Shown: positions 1 to 13,700, counted from the stretch's first letter. The stretch is DNA of 64,000 nt from Cymbidium sinense (GCA_021442155.1 CM038225.1:88300925-88364924); one strand, 5' to 3'. Notes: generated from the sequence alone by a model not told the origin. A program made the numbers and translations.

Positions 1-217
1 CATTGTAGCCATAATACCCAAACCTCTAGTTTATGAAGATGAGTAAGAACAGAAAGAAAAAGATGAGTACTCTATACCATATGAATATTTTTGTCCCTAT
101 ATTTTTATTATGTTACATGTTTATTACTTTTATTTTTCATGCATTAGAGATAATGCATTATTTAAGGGCGGGGGTAGTTCAAATCATTGTACTTTGTTGT
201 ATGTCGCATTATTTTGT
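1..217. other. Left flank, no gene seen
   Basis: AT-rich sequence before element A. An open frame runs through it into the LTR of A, but only its last part, from about position 219, has a meaning: it is the pol C-terminal tail encoded in the LTR. The earlier residues resemble nothing I recognise and are probably chance. Confidence 0.5.
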
Positions 218-904
218 TGATGTAGCACATCAAAAAGAAAGACCTATCACTAGCTCTCAAACCAAAGCTTGAATTGAAGAGGACATTTAGTAGACTTTAT
301 ATGTGGTTTTATATTTCATGTATTGTATTGTAGTGATAAGTGTATTTAATCATGTGTAAATGTTGTAATAAAGTTGTGATTGATAACATGTGAGTTTATG
401 TGTTCAATTTCATAGGTGTGGGTCTAGCATCTCAGTACTGCACTCTATAGGTTTTAGTATTTGAGGATTGTTGACACCTTGGCACTGGGATATGGTGCCT
501 CAATGTTGTACTCTGTCACTATGGCACTGGTTCATGGTGGGACGATGCTGTAAAATAATTATTTTGACTTTATTTTATTTTCTTTGATAGTTTTCTCTTC
601 AAGGGATGCATCTCTTAGAGTATTGTACTTATTTAAACACCTATTCTAATATAATGAAGGACTTTTTAGCTTATGTGAAAACTTAGAGTTAAAAATCTTT
701 GCTTAGAGCTTGGTGGCTGGCCATCTGGAAGATTTAGTGATCTCTCGCTATAATTTTACCTGGGTGAGTAGAACTTCTGACTTTTTCCACTTTAGTGAGT
801 AGAAGATCTTCATCTCTCTTCCACTTTGGTGAGTGGAAGAACATTGGAGCATCTCTTCCTCCACATCTGCTATGACTTCCTTCTCTCTTCGTGATCACAC
901 TTCA
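218..904 (+). repeat. Element A 5' LTR
   Basis: Direct-repeat partner of 26368-27018. Both copies share the TGATGTAGCACAT start, a run of TGGTGCC/GGCACT motifs, TATTTAAACACCTATTC and the TGAGTAGAACTTC stretch. The first about 55 bases encode the C-terminal tail of the polyprotein (VDVAH...ITSSQTKA, stop near 272). The end is set just before the primer-binding site and is uncertain by about 10 bases. Confidence 0.8.
630..637 (+). promoter_or_regulatory. TATA-like box in A 5' LTR
   Basis: TATTTAAA is conserved at the equivalent place in the 3' LTR (26758-26765), in U3 about two thirds of the way along. It is a plausible RNA polymerase II TATA element. Nothing in the sequence shows that it is active. 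Confidence 0.35.
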
Positions 905-910
905 TGATTT

Positions 911-925
911 TTGGTGTCAAATCCC
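911..925 (+). other. Element A primer-binding site (initiator tRNA-Met type, degenerate)
   Basis: TTGGTGTCAAATC lies directly after the 5' LTR and resembles the plant TTGGTATCAGAGC site complementary to initiator tRNA-Met, with three mismatches. The related element C has a closer match in the same position, which supports the assignment. Confidence 0.55.
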
Positions 926-1434
926 AAGGTTTGGAGGTGTAGAGAACATACTTCTAGATAATCCATATCAAATCCAAGTAAAGTTAGTTTTGTACTTTAG
1001 GTTTTGTATAATGTTCTTTATAAAATTAGTGATTTCACTTGGAAACTCATGCTAAATATATGTGGTAGAAATTCTATGAATGCTTGTATTACTACCAACT
1101 AGTTCTTTCTACTTATAAAGCCTAGCATTTCCCCTGCTTAACTTCACTACAAGCCATCATACTTGAGTGACAACTTGAGTAAGGGAGAGTTCACTAAATA
1201 GCCTAACCTAGATATTAACCTTACAAAAAATTAAAATCATTTCCTTAAAGATTTTATGTTTATTTCTTTTTTAAGTGTGCTTAATTTTTTATAATATCCA
1301 TAAGTCACTTTGTGTTTATTGAAGGATAGTCCATCTAAAAATTTGTACATCTCATTTGTGTTAAATTTTGTTCACTTATCACATATTTAAAATCATCATT
1401 TGTAATGTCATATTGCATCCTTTTATTTACATCA
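926..1434 (+). other. Element A untranslated leader
   Basis: AT-rich leader between the primer-binding site and gag, with no gene. It corresponds to the roughly 700-bp leader at the same place in element C. Confidence 0.5.
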
Positions 1435-2460
1435 TGCAACCAAAATTTGTTAGTTTGGACGAATTAGAGGACTTAACAAAAAGAGTAGATGAGATTTCTA
1501 TGAGAAGTGAAGAGTCATTCACTAGGGTAGAAAGCTTACTCATGAACCTCACTGCATAAATTCAATCATTAAGTACAAGGCTTCAAACCCCACCAACTAT
1601 ACCACGTCTAGATGACTTAGCGCCCATAAGAGAGAAAATATTGAATTTCCTAGAGATAAGTACCTTGCAACAAGGCCAAACCTAAGGAACACTCTTAGAC
1701 AAGATCATCTTAGGATCAATGAAACATCACAAAAAACAAAATAAGTTAAGATAGAAGTCCCAACATATGACAGTGTTCATGACCCCAATCAATTATTAGA
1801 TTGGTTAATCAAAATGGATGACTTCTTTGAATGGTATCATATGGATTATTATCAATAGAGAAAATTTGTTAAAATAAAGTTAGTAAATCATGTAAAAATT
1901 TATTAGAATAAAATTTTAGTTAAAGAAGAGAGATAGTAGAAACCTCATGTCATGAGTAGAAATGAAAGAAATCCTAAGAGCTAAGTATTATTCTAGAAAT
2001 CATAATAAAAGGCAATAGTTGACAACTCATAAATAAGAAAATATGTTAGTAGTGGAATATATAAATATATTTGAGGCCTTAATTGCTAGAACTTAATGCA
2101 CTGATCAAGAGTAGTAAATAGTTAATAAATTTTTCATTAGTTTAAAAGGAGATATTCAGAATGAAGTAAAGCTTCATTATTCCCAACCTAGAGGACACCT
2201 TTCAATATGCTTTACACCTATAAAAGCATAAGAAAGTTGCATCCACATATAAAAAAAAGATCAGATATCTTCTAAATATCCATTTACATTTCAATCTCAA
2301 AATTCTATCGTTAGACCTAATCCTTTTACATTGAACAACCTCTCTAATGTAAAGCCTAATGAAACTACATCTAAAAATGCAAAAGAGATATTTTACTTTA
2401 AATGTCATAAGAAGGACTATATGCAAAATCAATGTAAGGCAAAAATCATGTTCCAAGATG
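1435..2460 (+). pseudogene. gag: Element A gag (broken)
   Basis: Reading from MQPKFVSLDELEDLTKRVD, the frame gives a gag N-terminus that stops at 1557 and continues in pieces. About 1745-1980 encodes a Retrotrans_gag-type domain (LLDWLIKMDDFFEWY), which matches element C's FLDWLVQMDDFFDWY. A nucleocapsid zinc knuckle follows at about 2390-2435, but the first Cys has become Tyr and the His has become Tyr (YFKCHKKDYMQNQC), so metal binding is lost. Gag would form the cytoplasmic virus-like particle. Several in-frame stops make this copy non-functional. Confidence 0.75.
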
Positions 2461-3290
2461 AATTGAAAAGTTTAGAAGAAGAAAAGAATATTAAAGAGAT
2501 ATATGATAATACACCACTATATTATGAAGAATTAGATCTAAATATAAATAATATAATGTCTGTTATAAGGTGTATAATTTCTTCTAGAAAAGAAGAAGAC
2601 TGGAGAAGGAGGAATATTTTTTCGATATATATCCTATGTAAGGAGAAGAGGTGTAAACTAGTAATAGATGGAGAGAGTGCTATGAATATTATATCAACTC
2701 ATGCTATCACTAGAGCTAATCTTACAACTGAGCCTCACCCAGAACCAATCCAAATCAGTTGGGTAAATCACACACCCTACATATCACAAACAAATATCTT
2801 GTACCAATTAAAACAGGTAGATATAATAATTAAATATATTGTGATGTTCTTCTAATATAAATAAATCATATTCTATTAGGAAGACCATGATTTTATGATT
2901 TGAATGTGATCTATTATGGGCATGAAAATACTTACGTATTCAAACATAGCGAGAAAATAGTCAAGTTATTCCCTATAAAGCCTACCAAAAAGAGGTCAAT
3001 TACACCCTATTATAAAATTCTCCTTGCACCTCTTTATATACCTAATTATGAACTACAACCCAAACCCAATCAAGGGAGGAATATGAAATGATAGTGTTAT
3101 GCCCATCCATCGATAGGGAGTATACTTCTGATCTACACTATAATACATATGAATCTTCTAGAATTCAAATCACAATCTTAGAGTGTAAACTCATAGCTAG
3201 AAAGTTCAATGACATACATCATTATTTATCTTGTACCTTCAAAAAATCTCCGTTGATGTTAAAGATCACAACATACTAGTTGTAGTCTTA
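2461..3290 (+). pseudogene. Element A protease (broken)
   Basis: The open frame at 2331-2855 joins the end of gag to a retropepsin. The segment CKLVIDGESAMNIIS at about 2640-2700 aligns with CRLVIDGGSAMNVIS in element C. The active-site triplet that follows the Asp reads GE instead of GG, which should inactivate it. The remainder (2856-3290) runs on in short frames broken by stops. The enzyme normally cuts the Gag-Pol polyprotein as a dimer. Confidence 0.7.
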
Positions 3291-4158
3291 GATCTATTAT
3301 TTGAATTTACTAAGTTAATCCCTGATGACTTACCTAATGAACTACCACCATTAAGGGATATACAACTTACTATAGATGAAATTCATGGTTCACAAATACT
3401 TAATTTACCTTATTATAGAATGAATCCAACTAGGCATGTCGAGTTAAAATGATAAGTAGATGAACTCTTAAAGAGAGGTTTTATCCAAGAAAGTATTCAT
3501 CTTTGGGTTATACCTACTCTTTTAACACCAAAGAAAGATGAAACTTGGTGGATATGTATTGATAGCAAAGTAGTAAATAAGACCACAATAAAATATAAGT
3601 TTCTTATACCTAAATTTGATGGCATGTTAGATCTTATTTTAGGTTCATCTTTATTCTCTAAAATTGATTTGAGAAGTAGAAACCATTAGATAAGAATTAT
3701 ATCGGGTGATGAATGGAAGACAATGTTGAAAACTCCAAGTTATTTTTATGAATGATTAGTCATGCCATTTGGTCTTTCAAATGGACCTTGCACATTCATG
3801 ACACTAATGAATACTATTTTTAAACGTTCTATTGGTCAATTCCATATAGTCTATTTCAATGATATCCTTATCTATAGCCTAGATGAGAATCCATATCTAT
3901 ATCATTTAAAATTGGTTTAAAAGAAATTAAGGTCAATAAAATTATATGTGAACCTAAAGAAAGATTTTTCTATCAATGTGAATTCATTTTCTTAGAGTTC
4001 ATTGTATATATGATGATGGAGTAAAGGCTGATCAATCAAAAATTAAATCTATTTTAAAGTGGCCAACTTTGAAATTTTTTATAGATGTTAAATGTTTTCA
4101 TGGATTAACAACTTCCTATAAAAGTATTTATAAGGAACTTTAGCAACTATTGTAGCTT
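3291..4158 (+). pseudogene. Element A reverse transcriptase (broken, ends at insertion)
   Basis: Begins with a segment like LPPLRDIQ...LPYYRMNP and proceeds through the fingers and palm: FSKIDLR at about 3660, DEWKT at 3710 and [15 protein letters not shown] at about 3760-3800. The catalytic YxDD box at 3852-3863 reads YFND, so one catalytic Asp is lost. The thumb region continues to 4158, where unit G1 interrupts the gene. The reading resumes at 24430 in the connection domain. RT would copy the element RNA into cDNA in the particle. Several stops and frameshifts are present. Confidence 0.8.
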
Positions 4159-6467
4159 TATGGTGTTTTAATTTGGAGTCATAGGGACACAACACAGATC
4201 TTAGGGGATACTTGTTAAACTGATCGGGTGTGATATTAAGGTATGATGTACTATCTCGAAAGATAAAAACATCACCCTACAATGGACTTAATCTTCTAAT
4301 AAGGGCTCTTAAGGCAGATGGGTTTGCATATATACAATAGATCTTTCCCTACTTTACATGGATAGGTAAGACAAGGTTTAATTTAATCTAGGTTCTTTAA
4401 TTCCCTATGGAAGCAAGCTTTTATTATTAATTACATCCTATGAAATGGAAATTTTCTAAGAACACTCTTGATTAAAGTAGTCAACAAATGTCTCTAAAGA
4501 TTTCAAGGCTAAATTATCAAAGGATTGGTTATTTTTGGAAATCAAATGGGTAGAGTTCAAATGGGAAGACTTATTTATGGATTCATAGGAGGATAAGTAG
4601 GGAGTATACAAGACACTAGGAAGCTTAGTGAATACTCCAATCTACTCTATGATGGGGATTTATATTTTTGAAGATGAGAATTTATTTTTATTTAAGTTGA
4701 AATTTTATTAGAATGCTAATACTTATGTTCCAACAACACAAGGTTGTGGGAATGCCTAAGAGGTAGGGACTTATACTCATAGCAAAAGAGAAACAAGTTG
4801 CCTTGGAACCTAAATCTAGAGTGCTAGCACAAGCTTAGAGCTCGACCAAATTCTAGTTAGGGTAAATTGGATGTAATGATTTACCTCTATAAGTGAGGGT
4901 GAACACATCCTGGCTTTTCTGAACTTTCAACCGCTTAGGGTAGCCGCCAGCTAATACTTCTTATGCTTTAAAACCATGTAGGTCAGTCTTATGTAGATGC
5001 AAGATAGTTAGGCTATTATTTAATTAGGAAGGAAGGTAGAAATGCAAACATGGCTTAAACTAATGCTAAAAATTTACAAATTTTTGAGATCATTTTGACA
5101 CATTTATTTTGGACCAAGACTTGGGATAATTATGCCTACATGTATGATGAAATTGAGTTGTGGGCTAAATTAGTGAGAAAGAGGTGTTCTTCACTATAGA
5201 GGACCGCTCTTAAAGGTCAAGCATGTCCCCTATCATGCAAGAGTGGAGATCTTATCTATTCAAGAGTAAAATGATATGACATGCATGTAGTTATAACACA
5301 ACCATTCAACTAAGGGTTGCTAAATCTTTCATTATTTTTATTAATAGCCTAGGCTTTAAGATGATGTTATGAATTGATTAAAATTTAGTTGAAGTTATTA
5401 GTGAGGGTAGAAAATTTAATTTTATCTTAAAGATTCTACCACATTCAGGCCACAAAATAAATCATCACATTTTAATGAACCAATGAAAGTCATGCGATTT
5501 CTATTATAAATCTAAACATAATAATCAAACATTTGAATTTCAAAAAATTATAAAAGGCTGATGCGGCCAGGTACCACTGACACCCTAGAAAAGAGAAAGA
5601 GTTAGGTAGCCAAGCTCTACTCTTATACAACCAAAAATTGCAATTAAATATTATAATTAAAATAAATGCTATGGTGGTCTTCAATTATTGTTCTTATTTT
5701 TTTCTTTGGATTAGTTTGCTCTAGGTTTCACAAGGCCTCCTAGATCTTTTCCTTCTAGCCACTGCTCATCCTAAACCCCATAGCACTAATCTTAATTCTA
5801 TTAGAAAATTTATTTTTTTTCATAAAAAATAAAATCTAACTACACCTGTACAATATATTTTAGCTAAATATATATACATGCCAAGCAATTATATTTCACA
5901 TATTTGGACTTAGCACCTTGCACTTAGGTAACTAAGCCCACATATCCTAATTAGATTATGCTTAGGAGCACCTACAAGCGAGAATATTTATATTTATTTA
6001 TTATTACAATGACCCTCGAGCACAATCCCCTACATAAGACATTATTAGGCTAATAATAACCAAACATCCAGTTTACACACAAAATAATCCTAACATCCAG
6101 TTTAAAAATATATTACATCACAAAATAAAATATATCACCACAACATACACTGGCTTAACCAAATACTAAAGTCGATGACTTAATATTCTAATGTGTGTGC
6201 TAAGGCTTAGTGTGATATGTCTTGCTTGATCTTTTGAATTAGAATTTTTTAAAGCGTTAGGATTATTTAAATTACCCATTAAGGATGGTTTCACTTTAAG
6301 TCTTTTAGTGGCTTGATTAGATTTTAACTTATTTATTTTTATTTTGTTCACTACTTATTTAAGATTTAATTATTATGAAGAGAGGAGTGAGGCTTAACTT
6401 TTTCATCGATAGCCTAAGTTGATTTCTAAAGATAGATTATTATGGCTTTAACTTTCTTAATTAACCA
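4159..6467 (+). repeat. G1 segment 1 (left end)
   Basis: Noncoding left third of the unit. It has the hairpin-forming terminal TGGTGT...ACAC and the GATCGGGTGTGA stretch, and it matches F from 45563 and G2 from 6468. No gene was seen in it. It is broken at target site AACCA (6463-6467) by G2. Confidence 0.8.
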
Positions 6468-9138
6468 AGTGGTGTTTATTTTTGGATGTGAGTTGGACAC
6501 CATGTAGATGGTAGGGGGTACTTATTGAAGTGATTGGGTATGACATTAAGGTATGCTGTACTATGTCGGAAGATAGAGACATCATCCTACAATGGACCTA
6601 ATCACCTAATAAAGACTCCTAAGGCATGATAGGTCTTCGAATATACTAGAGATTTTTCTCTTAGTTTACATGAAAACATAAAGCATGGTTTATATTAAGT
6701 CGATTTCTTAAGTTTTCTATGGAGGTAAGCCTTCACAGTTAATTACATCCTAAGAAATGAGATTTTTTAAGAATACTCTCGATTAAAGTAGGTAATTATT
6801 TTTCCAAATATTTCAAGGTTAAGACTATCAAATGATTTATTATTTTAAGAAATTAAATGAGAATGCTCAAGTGGAAAGACTTATTTTAGATGCCAAAGGA
6901 AAATAAGTAGAGAATACCCATGATACTAAGAATCATATTGAACATTCCAATCTATCCTATGGTGAGACTTTATATATTTGAAAGTGAAGAGATTTATTTA
7001 TTTGAGTTAAATTTTTATTAAATTGCTAGATCTTATAATCCATTAACACAAGATTATAAAAATTCCTAAGAGGTGAGAATTTATGCTCATAGCCTGAAGG
7101 AAATAAGCAACCTTAGATCCTAAATCTAAGAAGCTTTAACATAAGTTAAAGCATGAACTAAATCTAAGAAAAGTAGATATAAGGGTCTATTCCACTAGAG
7201 AAGATAGACCCATCTGACTCTTCTAGAATTACAACTTCCTAGAGTGGCCGCCGTGGCCGCCAACTACCACCTTCTATGATTCAAAACTATGTAGTCTAAT
7301 GTTATGAAATTTCAGGATAGTTTGTCTTGTTATTTAATTGGAAATAAACTAAAGTCCTAAACCCACTCCCTAAGAGACTAGAGTATGAGTGGTATGAGCA
7401 TATGAATTAGTTTAAAAATGCTTAATTTTATAATATTTTTTTCATTTTGACACAATATTTTGGACAAAGGCTTTGGGATTTTTGTTGTCTAAATGCATGA
7501 TGAAATTAATTGTTGGCTAAATCAATGAGAAGAGGGTGTTCTCCACTACAAGGGATGCCCTCACAAGTCAAGCATTCCCCTATCATGCAAGGATGGAGAT
7601 CCCCCATATCTAAGGAAGAAAGAATATGCATGCATGATGTGAGACATACAACCATACAACTAAAGGGTTGCTAAATATTTTAATTATCTTGTTTAGAGTC
7701 TAAGCTTTATAATGAGGTTGTGAGTTGATTAAAATTTAATTATGAATGCTTAGTTTAGGTAAAAAGATTAGTTTTATCCTAAGAGCTACCACATCTAGGC
7801 CACACATTAAAACATCAATCATAAAAAAATTATGAAAAAGATGCAATTCTAATATGCAAGCTAAACATAACATCAAATAATTTTTATAGAGTACCGTAAA
7901 AAAATAAGAAGCCAGTACGGCCGGGTACTATCATACACCATGAAAAAGTGAGAAGAATGAGTAGTTGAGCTCTACCCTTATACAACCCAGAACATAAAAG
8001 AATAATTAAAATCAGAAATTGAATACATGCTATGGGGGTCTTCATTCTTCACCTCTTCATGTCATTCTTCCTTCCTTCTTTTGATTTAATTTTCTCCAAA
8101 TGCATCATAAGGAACCACAGGACTAAGCCTTCTAGCTGCTGCTAATCCTAATCCCTCATAGCACTAATACTAATTTCTATTACAAAAATTACATTTATAT
8201 AAGAAAAGTAAATCGAACTACACCTACAAAATAGAGGTTAGCTAAACATACATACAATCCTAAGCAGTTATATTTATAATTTAAACTTAGCACCTTGCAC
8301 ATGGGTAACTGAGCCCACCTGTCCTAACTTGGATCAACCTGCAGGCAAAGCATTTATATTTATATTTAAGCAACCCCTTAAGCATAATCTCTTATAAAAG
8401 ATAAGATTAAGCTAATAATGACCTAACATCTAGTCTACGAGTCATACACCCTAACATTTAGTCTAAAAGATTGCATTACAAAATAAAATATACATCACAC
8501 ATACACCATCCTAACTTAGACTAGAAGTTGTGGATTAATTAAAATGTGTGTGCTAAGGCTTTGTGTGGTGTGTCTTAACTAAGCATTAGAGTCATAACTT
8601 GTCTAAAATTTGAAAATGTTTAAGTTAACATGATGGTTGGTTTCATTTCCAATGGTTTAGTTGATTTGTAAATTTTTAATTTATGTTTTACTTGGTTTCA
8701 TTTGATTCACACTTAGTATCTAAGTGTTATGAAGAGAGAAAAGAGGATTACCCACCTTCATCCCTACCTTAAGCCACTTTCTAAAGCACTTTTTTATGAC
8801 TTAGTTCTCTTTAGTGAATGGCTTATTAAGTATTATTAATCCTAAATTTGGGTTAACTTTAAATAACCTTATTCAATATGAAAGGTATCTTAAGAGTAAT
8901 ATAATTGAATTACTATTACATGACATACACCAAGCCATTCCTTTCCATCACAGGTAACATGTACATGATTTAACACTTATCATATCTATACATACAATAT
9001 AATTTGGCACACTTAAATGATGAATGGATGCATACATACTTAGTGATTATATTTTATTTGATTGAATTATTTATACATGTAAATTAAAGCTTTAATCAAA
9101 TTCTAATACAAAAATACATATGAATGAAATTAAAAAAG

Positions 9139-9247
9139 TACGTGCCTTTGTTAATCAAGGAAGTGAGATAATCAAATGACCTCTTTGGAGTTACTTAAAG
9201 CCTCGTATTCTCAGAATGTCCAGACTATATACTTATTATCAGTCAAA

Positions 9248-9313
<66 letters not shown>

Positions 9314-9784
9314 AAAGAAAGCTTTACATTTACATGTTATGTATTTTTAGCTTGAATAATAATTATGAATGCATGTATTTTTAATAAAAAAGCTAATTTT
9401 TGTTCTCTAATTAAGTATACATACACATGTATAAAAGACATAAGCAAGTATGTTCCATTATTTAAACCAGGGAAGTGAGGTAATCAAATGACTTTCTTGG
9501 GGTTACTTAAAGTCTAGTATTCCCAGGATATCCAGACTATGTACTTGTTATCTTAAATACATATGACTATGATTAGGAGAATAGAAATCATGCAAAAAGC
9601 TATATTTTTTCATTGGTTGAATTATGTATGCATGTGAATTAAAGCTATCAAAATTTTAATACAAAAATACATAGAATGAAATTAAATGAGTACGTGCTTT
9701 TGTTTACCAAGGAAGTGAGGTAATCAAATGATCTCCTTGGGGCCACTTAAAGCCTCATATTCCTGGGATGTCCAGACTATATAT
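9139..9784 (+). repeat. Three copies of the G-family 95-bp module (in G2)
   Basis: Copies at about 9139-9232, 9448-9546 and 9688-9784 share a GGAAGTGAGGTAATCAAATG core, a GGGGCTACTTAAAGCCTC-like stretch and a TCCAGACTATATA end. Starts are 309 and 240 bp apart. The other units carry two modules each. The GGCT...AGCC arms could form a small hairpin. Function unknown. Confidence 0.75.
9247..9311. repeat. (TA)n microsatellite
   Basis: About 65 bases of alternating T and A between the first and second modules of G2. It is absent from the same place in the other units, so it expanded after G2 formed. Confidence 0.95.
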
Positions 9785-11179
9785 CCATTACCATTCACAC
9801 CTATGTAAATCTAAACATGAATCATAAGAAAGAGAGCTTCACTTCACATACTTAAGCTATAAGCACATGCAACTCCTATGTATATCCATAACTATTATCA
9901 TTCCAAACATTATTATTAATTTAGAAACTCTGAAAAATAAATTTGAATTTAATAGTGATAATAGCCATACATATAATAAGTTAAGTCAACACACGCAAGA
10001 TTACATAAATAGATTCCATTTGATTCATTTAGATTTAAAAATTTGAATGCATGGATTCATATGACATACAACATTTAGAAGTGATTGGAAAGGAATAACT
10101 AAATATAAACACATGGTTCATACAAATACTTTAATTCCTAAGGACAATCACATCAAATAAAATTATTTAAAGAAAACCAAAGTTCATTATTTACTTGATT
10201 TTGGATTTGAGTTGATTTAAAGAGGAGACAAATTATTTGTTGTTTTAACCCATTCCCATGTTGGTAATCTCAATTAGTTTAAGGAAAGATAATTAAAAGA
10301 ATTTTATGAGTTAATTAAGTTGAATAATTTATTAAATCACTTAATTTTCTTTTCCTTTGCTTCTTTAATTTGAGTAATCATTTAATCATCATGACAAATG
10401 ATATGAACATATGAGAAAAGTAAAGTTGCAATGCTCCTAAAGGACCTAATATAATTGGCTTATAATTAAATATTAATTAAGTTAAAGAACCTAATTAAGT
10501 ACTTTTATGATTTTCCCACACTTATGGGTTAATCATAATTGCCTTAAAGGGTTTTTATGTTATTAAACACATAAAGAAGAACCCTTAATTCTATTGTTAA
10601 TTATTCAATGTGATTTGCATTTCAATTTGATTTAATTTAGCCATTTGATTAATTTATTAAACACTTAATTAATTAACATTTTAATTAATCCTCTTAATAA
10701 TTAAATGAACTTGGGAAAGAAACTAGGAAGGAGGTCCTAATCATTCTCCCTCATCCAGTTACTATTAATTAGTGATTAATAATCTCTACTTAACTAATTT
10801 TTGTTATTACGAATGTTAATTAATCTTCAAATTAATTAAGGGGGGGGGGTAATTAAGGTTTGAAACCTCAATTTCCCTAATTACCTAAGCAATAAATTCC
10901 AAACAAATCAAGAGAGGCAGAGGTCATCCCATTAAATCAATTCTCCAAGTTTGAAATTAATTACCCAAGTAATTAAGGCTTAATTAGCTAATTAAGCATG
11001 CATTCAAACCTTAATTAATCTTTAATTACTATTCAAAACTAAATGGAAATAATTTTAATGAACTCTCCTCTATTTTTCCTTTAAAATGAATATTTGTTTT
11101 ACATATGTTAGATTTTTGTACAATAAGTTATACTTTTTTAAAGATTTAATGATTAAATTGGATAATTAATCCCTAATTA

Positions 11180-11310
11180 AAACTAATCCCATCGGCATCA
11201 CATGGATCACTAATGGCGCACTCCCATGTGGCACCGTGGGATTGGTTATTTGAAACTGTCCGACAAGTGCTAACATTGCGGTGGTAGATGCACTTTCATC
11301 CCCATCGTTT
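11180..11310 (+). promoter_or_regulatory. Conserved GC-richer block of the G family (in G2)
   Basis: A less AT-rich island (CCCATCGGCATCACATGG, then GGCACCGTGGGATTGG) that corresponds to blocks at 17380-17475, 21765-21860 and 49640-49740. The sister copies carry ACGT cores (CACGTG, CCACGTCA, GACGTGG), the class bound by plant bZIP and bHLH factors; here the core has decayed. A regulatory role is inference. Confidence 0.4.
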
Positions 11311-12339
11311 GATCTAAGATCGACTAAAGAGATTAATTCCATAATTTCAAAGGATTAAATCATGATTAATCTAATGGATTAATCATCATCCATTCCAATC
11401 ACACAGAATGGATGGCGGGTGATCTATCATCTCCCACGCGACAGAAGACGGACACCGTCCACCTTCCTCCTCCCAATTTGAGCTCACCGGTGTCGGATTA
11501 GCTGGGATTGATCCACACCTTCACAAGAGGAATCATAGGGGATCTAATTGTTGGATTCATGTAACATCAACATTTTCTTCAAAAAGGCCCAATAATTTTT
11601 AAGAAAACTCAGTTTAACAGAATAGTACCTCATCGGAGCTCAAGACTGGCAGCGAACCCGAGGTAGCTTCACCTTAACGAGGCTGAAGCCTTATTAAGAT
11701 GATGGTGCAATGCCTTCCTATCAATTTCTCTGTGGACCAAATAACACTGGAGTTGGTCTAGGAGGTACTTTTCGCTCGAAATGCTCGGGGGAAGATTCAT
11801 TTTACCTCGTGGAGCTTGGTGAATGTGTGGGTGAAGTTAATTTGAAGGAGGTGGAGTTTTCGGTGGGGATGGTTGGAGCTAAGCCTTAGTTGAGCTTAGT
11901 TTGATGTTTTTTGATGACAAGAAGGCTTAGGGATCTTAAGAAACTCTCTGGTGGCTTCGAAATAACCCAAGGGAGGTCATTGAAGGTGTGTGTGTTCAGT
12001 TTGGATGGAAATGAGGGGGGTATACTCCCTCCTCCCTTGGATTGGACAGTGAGGATCGGTTTGGCTTCTAGTGGCCGTCTGACTACCGCAGGTGGTTGTG
12101 GGTGGCAAGGAGGTGTTGAGTTGGCTCAAGTGAAGAGGAGTGGCTGTCCTTGGCTGAGGCTTTCTTAGTGTTCTAATGGGGAAGAGGGTGAACTCACCTC
12201 CACTTGGTGGGCCCCACCCTTTGGTCAGTTGAGCCCCATCCCTCTTAGGTGGAGGCCTAAGGCAGCCATATGGAGGAGAGTGGATTTGGCCATTCAAATA
12301 GGGTTTTTATTTCATTTGGCAAGCTTTACCTATTAGGTT

Positions 12340-13700
12340 TTGTGTCATTTCGGGTCAATCATGGGTTAGGTTGGGTTGGATTTGGGCTGACCCAAGATGA
12401 CCTAAGGAAGAAACATGCCAAGTTTCATTTGATTTGGGCTTGGTTTGAATGGGTTTGGCTCACTTTGACCCATTTATGTCAAATTGGGCTAGGTTGGGTT
12501 AGGTTGACCAATTGGTCAAATTAGGTCAAAAAAAGGCTTGAGTCAAGTTTAAATGATGATTTGAAGTGTTTTGGTGTAATTGGTTTGGGTTGGTTTTACT
12601 TAGATTTGAATTTAACACATTTAGGTTCAAATGGGTCAAATGGGTCAAGTTGACCAATTTCACTAAATTGGCCAAATTGACTTGGATTAGGCATTTGATC
12701 ATGTTTGATTGATCATTTGAAGGTGATTGTAGGCTTTGATTTCAATCAATTTGGATTTAGAATGATTTAGGCCAAATTGACCATATAGGTCAATTTGGGC
12801 TAAATGGGTCACTTGGGTTCAATTGACGAAATTGGGTTCAATTAAGGCTTTGATCATGTTCAATAATCAATTTTAAATGAACTTGTGAATTAGATTTTGA
12901 TTTGGCCCAATTTGGCCCTTTAGGTCAAATTGGGTCAACTTGGGTCAGGAGGGCCAATTGGGTTTGGTTTGGAGCAATTGATGGTCAAGTTATGTTCAAG
13001 GATTGAATTTTGGCTGATGTGAATCATTGGTTTTGATTAAGTTGGCTTAGGATGAGATTTGGGTCATTTGGGTCATATATGTTAAGTGGGTTAACTTGGT
13101 CAAATGACAAAATTGATTTGGTTTGACCTAATTGATTGCAATTGATCAATCGAGGAAGATCAATAATCATTGTAGGAGGTTTTGATTGCTTTGATTCAAT
13201 CCAATTTTGGTTGGATAGAAGATTGGCTCAAATGGGTTCTTTAGGTCACTTTGGGTCAAGTGAGCTTAAATGGGTCAATTGGTTTGACTAAGTTTTGATT
13301 TAAGTTTAGTTGAGTTTGAATATTAATTTGGAACTGATTTTGGGTTTGATTAAATGTGATTGTAAATTTTGGTTTGGAATGGTGATTGGAAGACTGAATT
13401 GATTCATGAGAAAATCAAATAAGCTTGGTTTGAATTGAAGGGAATTTTGTCTAAGTCCATCGGATTAAATCATAAGGCTAAGGATAAGTTTGATTTGGTT
13501 TGATTTTATTATCTTTGATTGTAGTTTTGGGTAGGGTTTGATGTGATGATTGAAGGGTTGAATTGATTATGAAAAAGAAATCAATTGAGCTTAGGATTTG
13601 GATTGACGAGAATTTGGCTAAGTCCATAGAATTATGTCATGGTCTTAGGCTTGGTTTGGAGATTTGAATTAGAGTTGAGGGTTCAATTGGATTTGGATGT
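12340..13700 (+). repeat. G2 tract of degenerate GGTCAA / TTGACC motifs
   Basis: A long low-complexity stretch made of variants of TTGGGTCAA, TTGACCAA and AATTGG without fixed period. TTGAC is the W-box core of plant WRKY factors and is dense here on both strands. It has no long ORF. Unit G3 carries the same tract in inverted orientation. Confidence 0.65.

Noticed and set aside
11911..12524. Overlapping frames on both strands in G2
   Set aside because: They lie in the noncoding unit, are not conserved as frames in G1, G3 or F, and arise from a locally GC-richer stretch.
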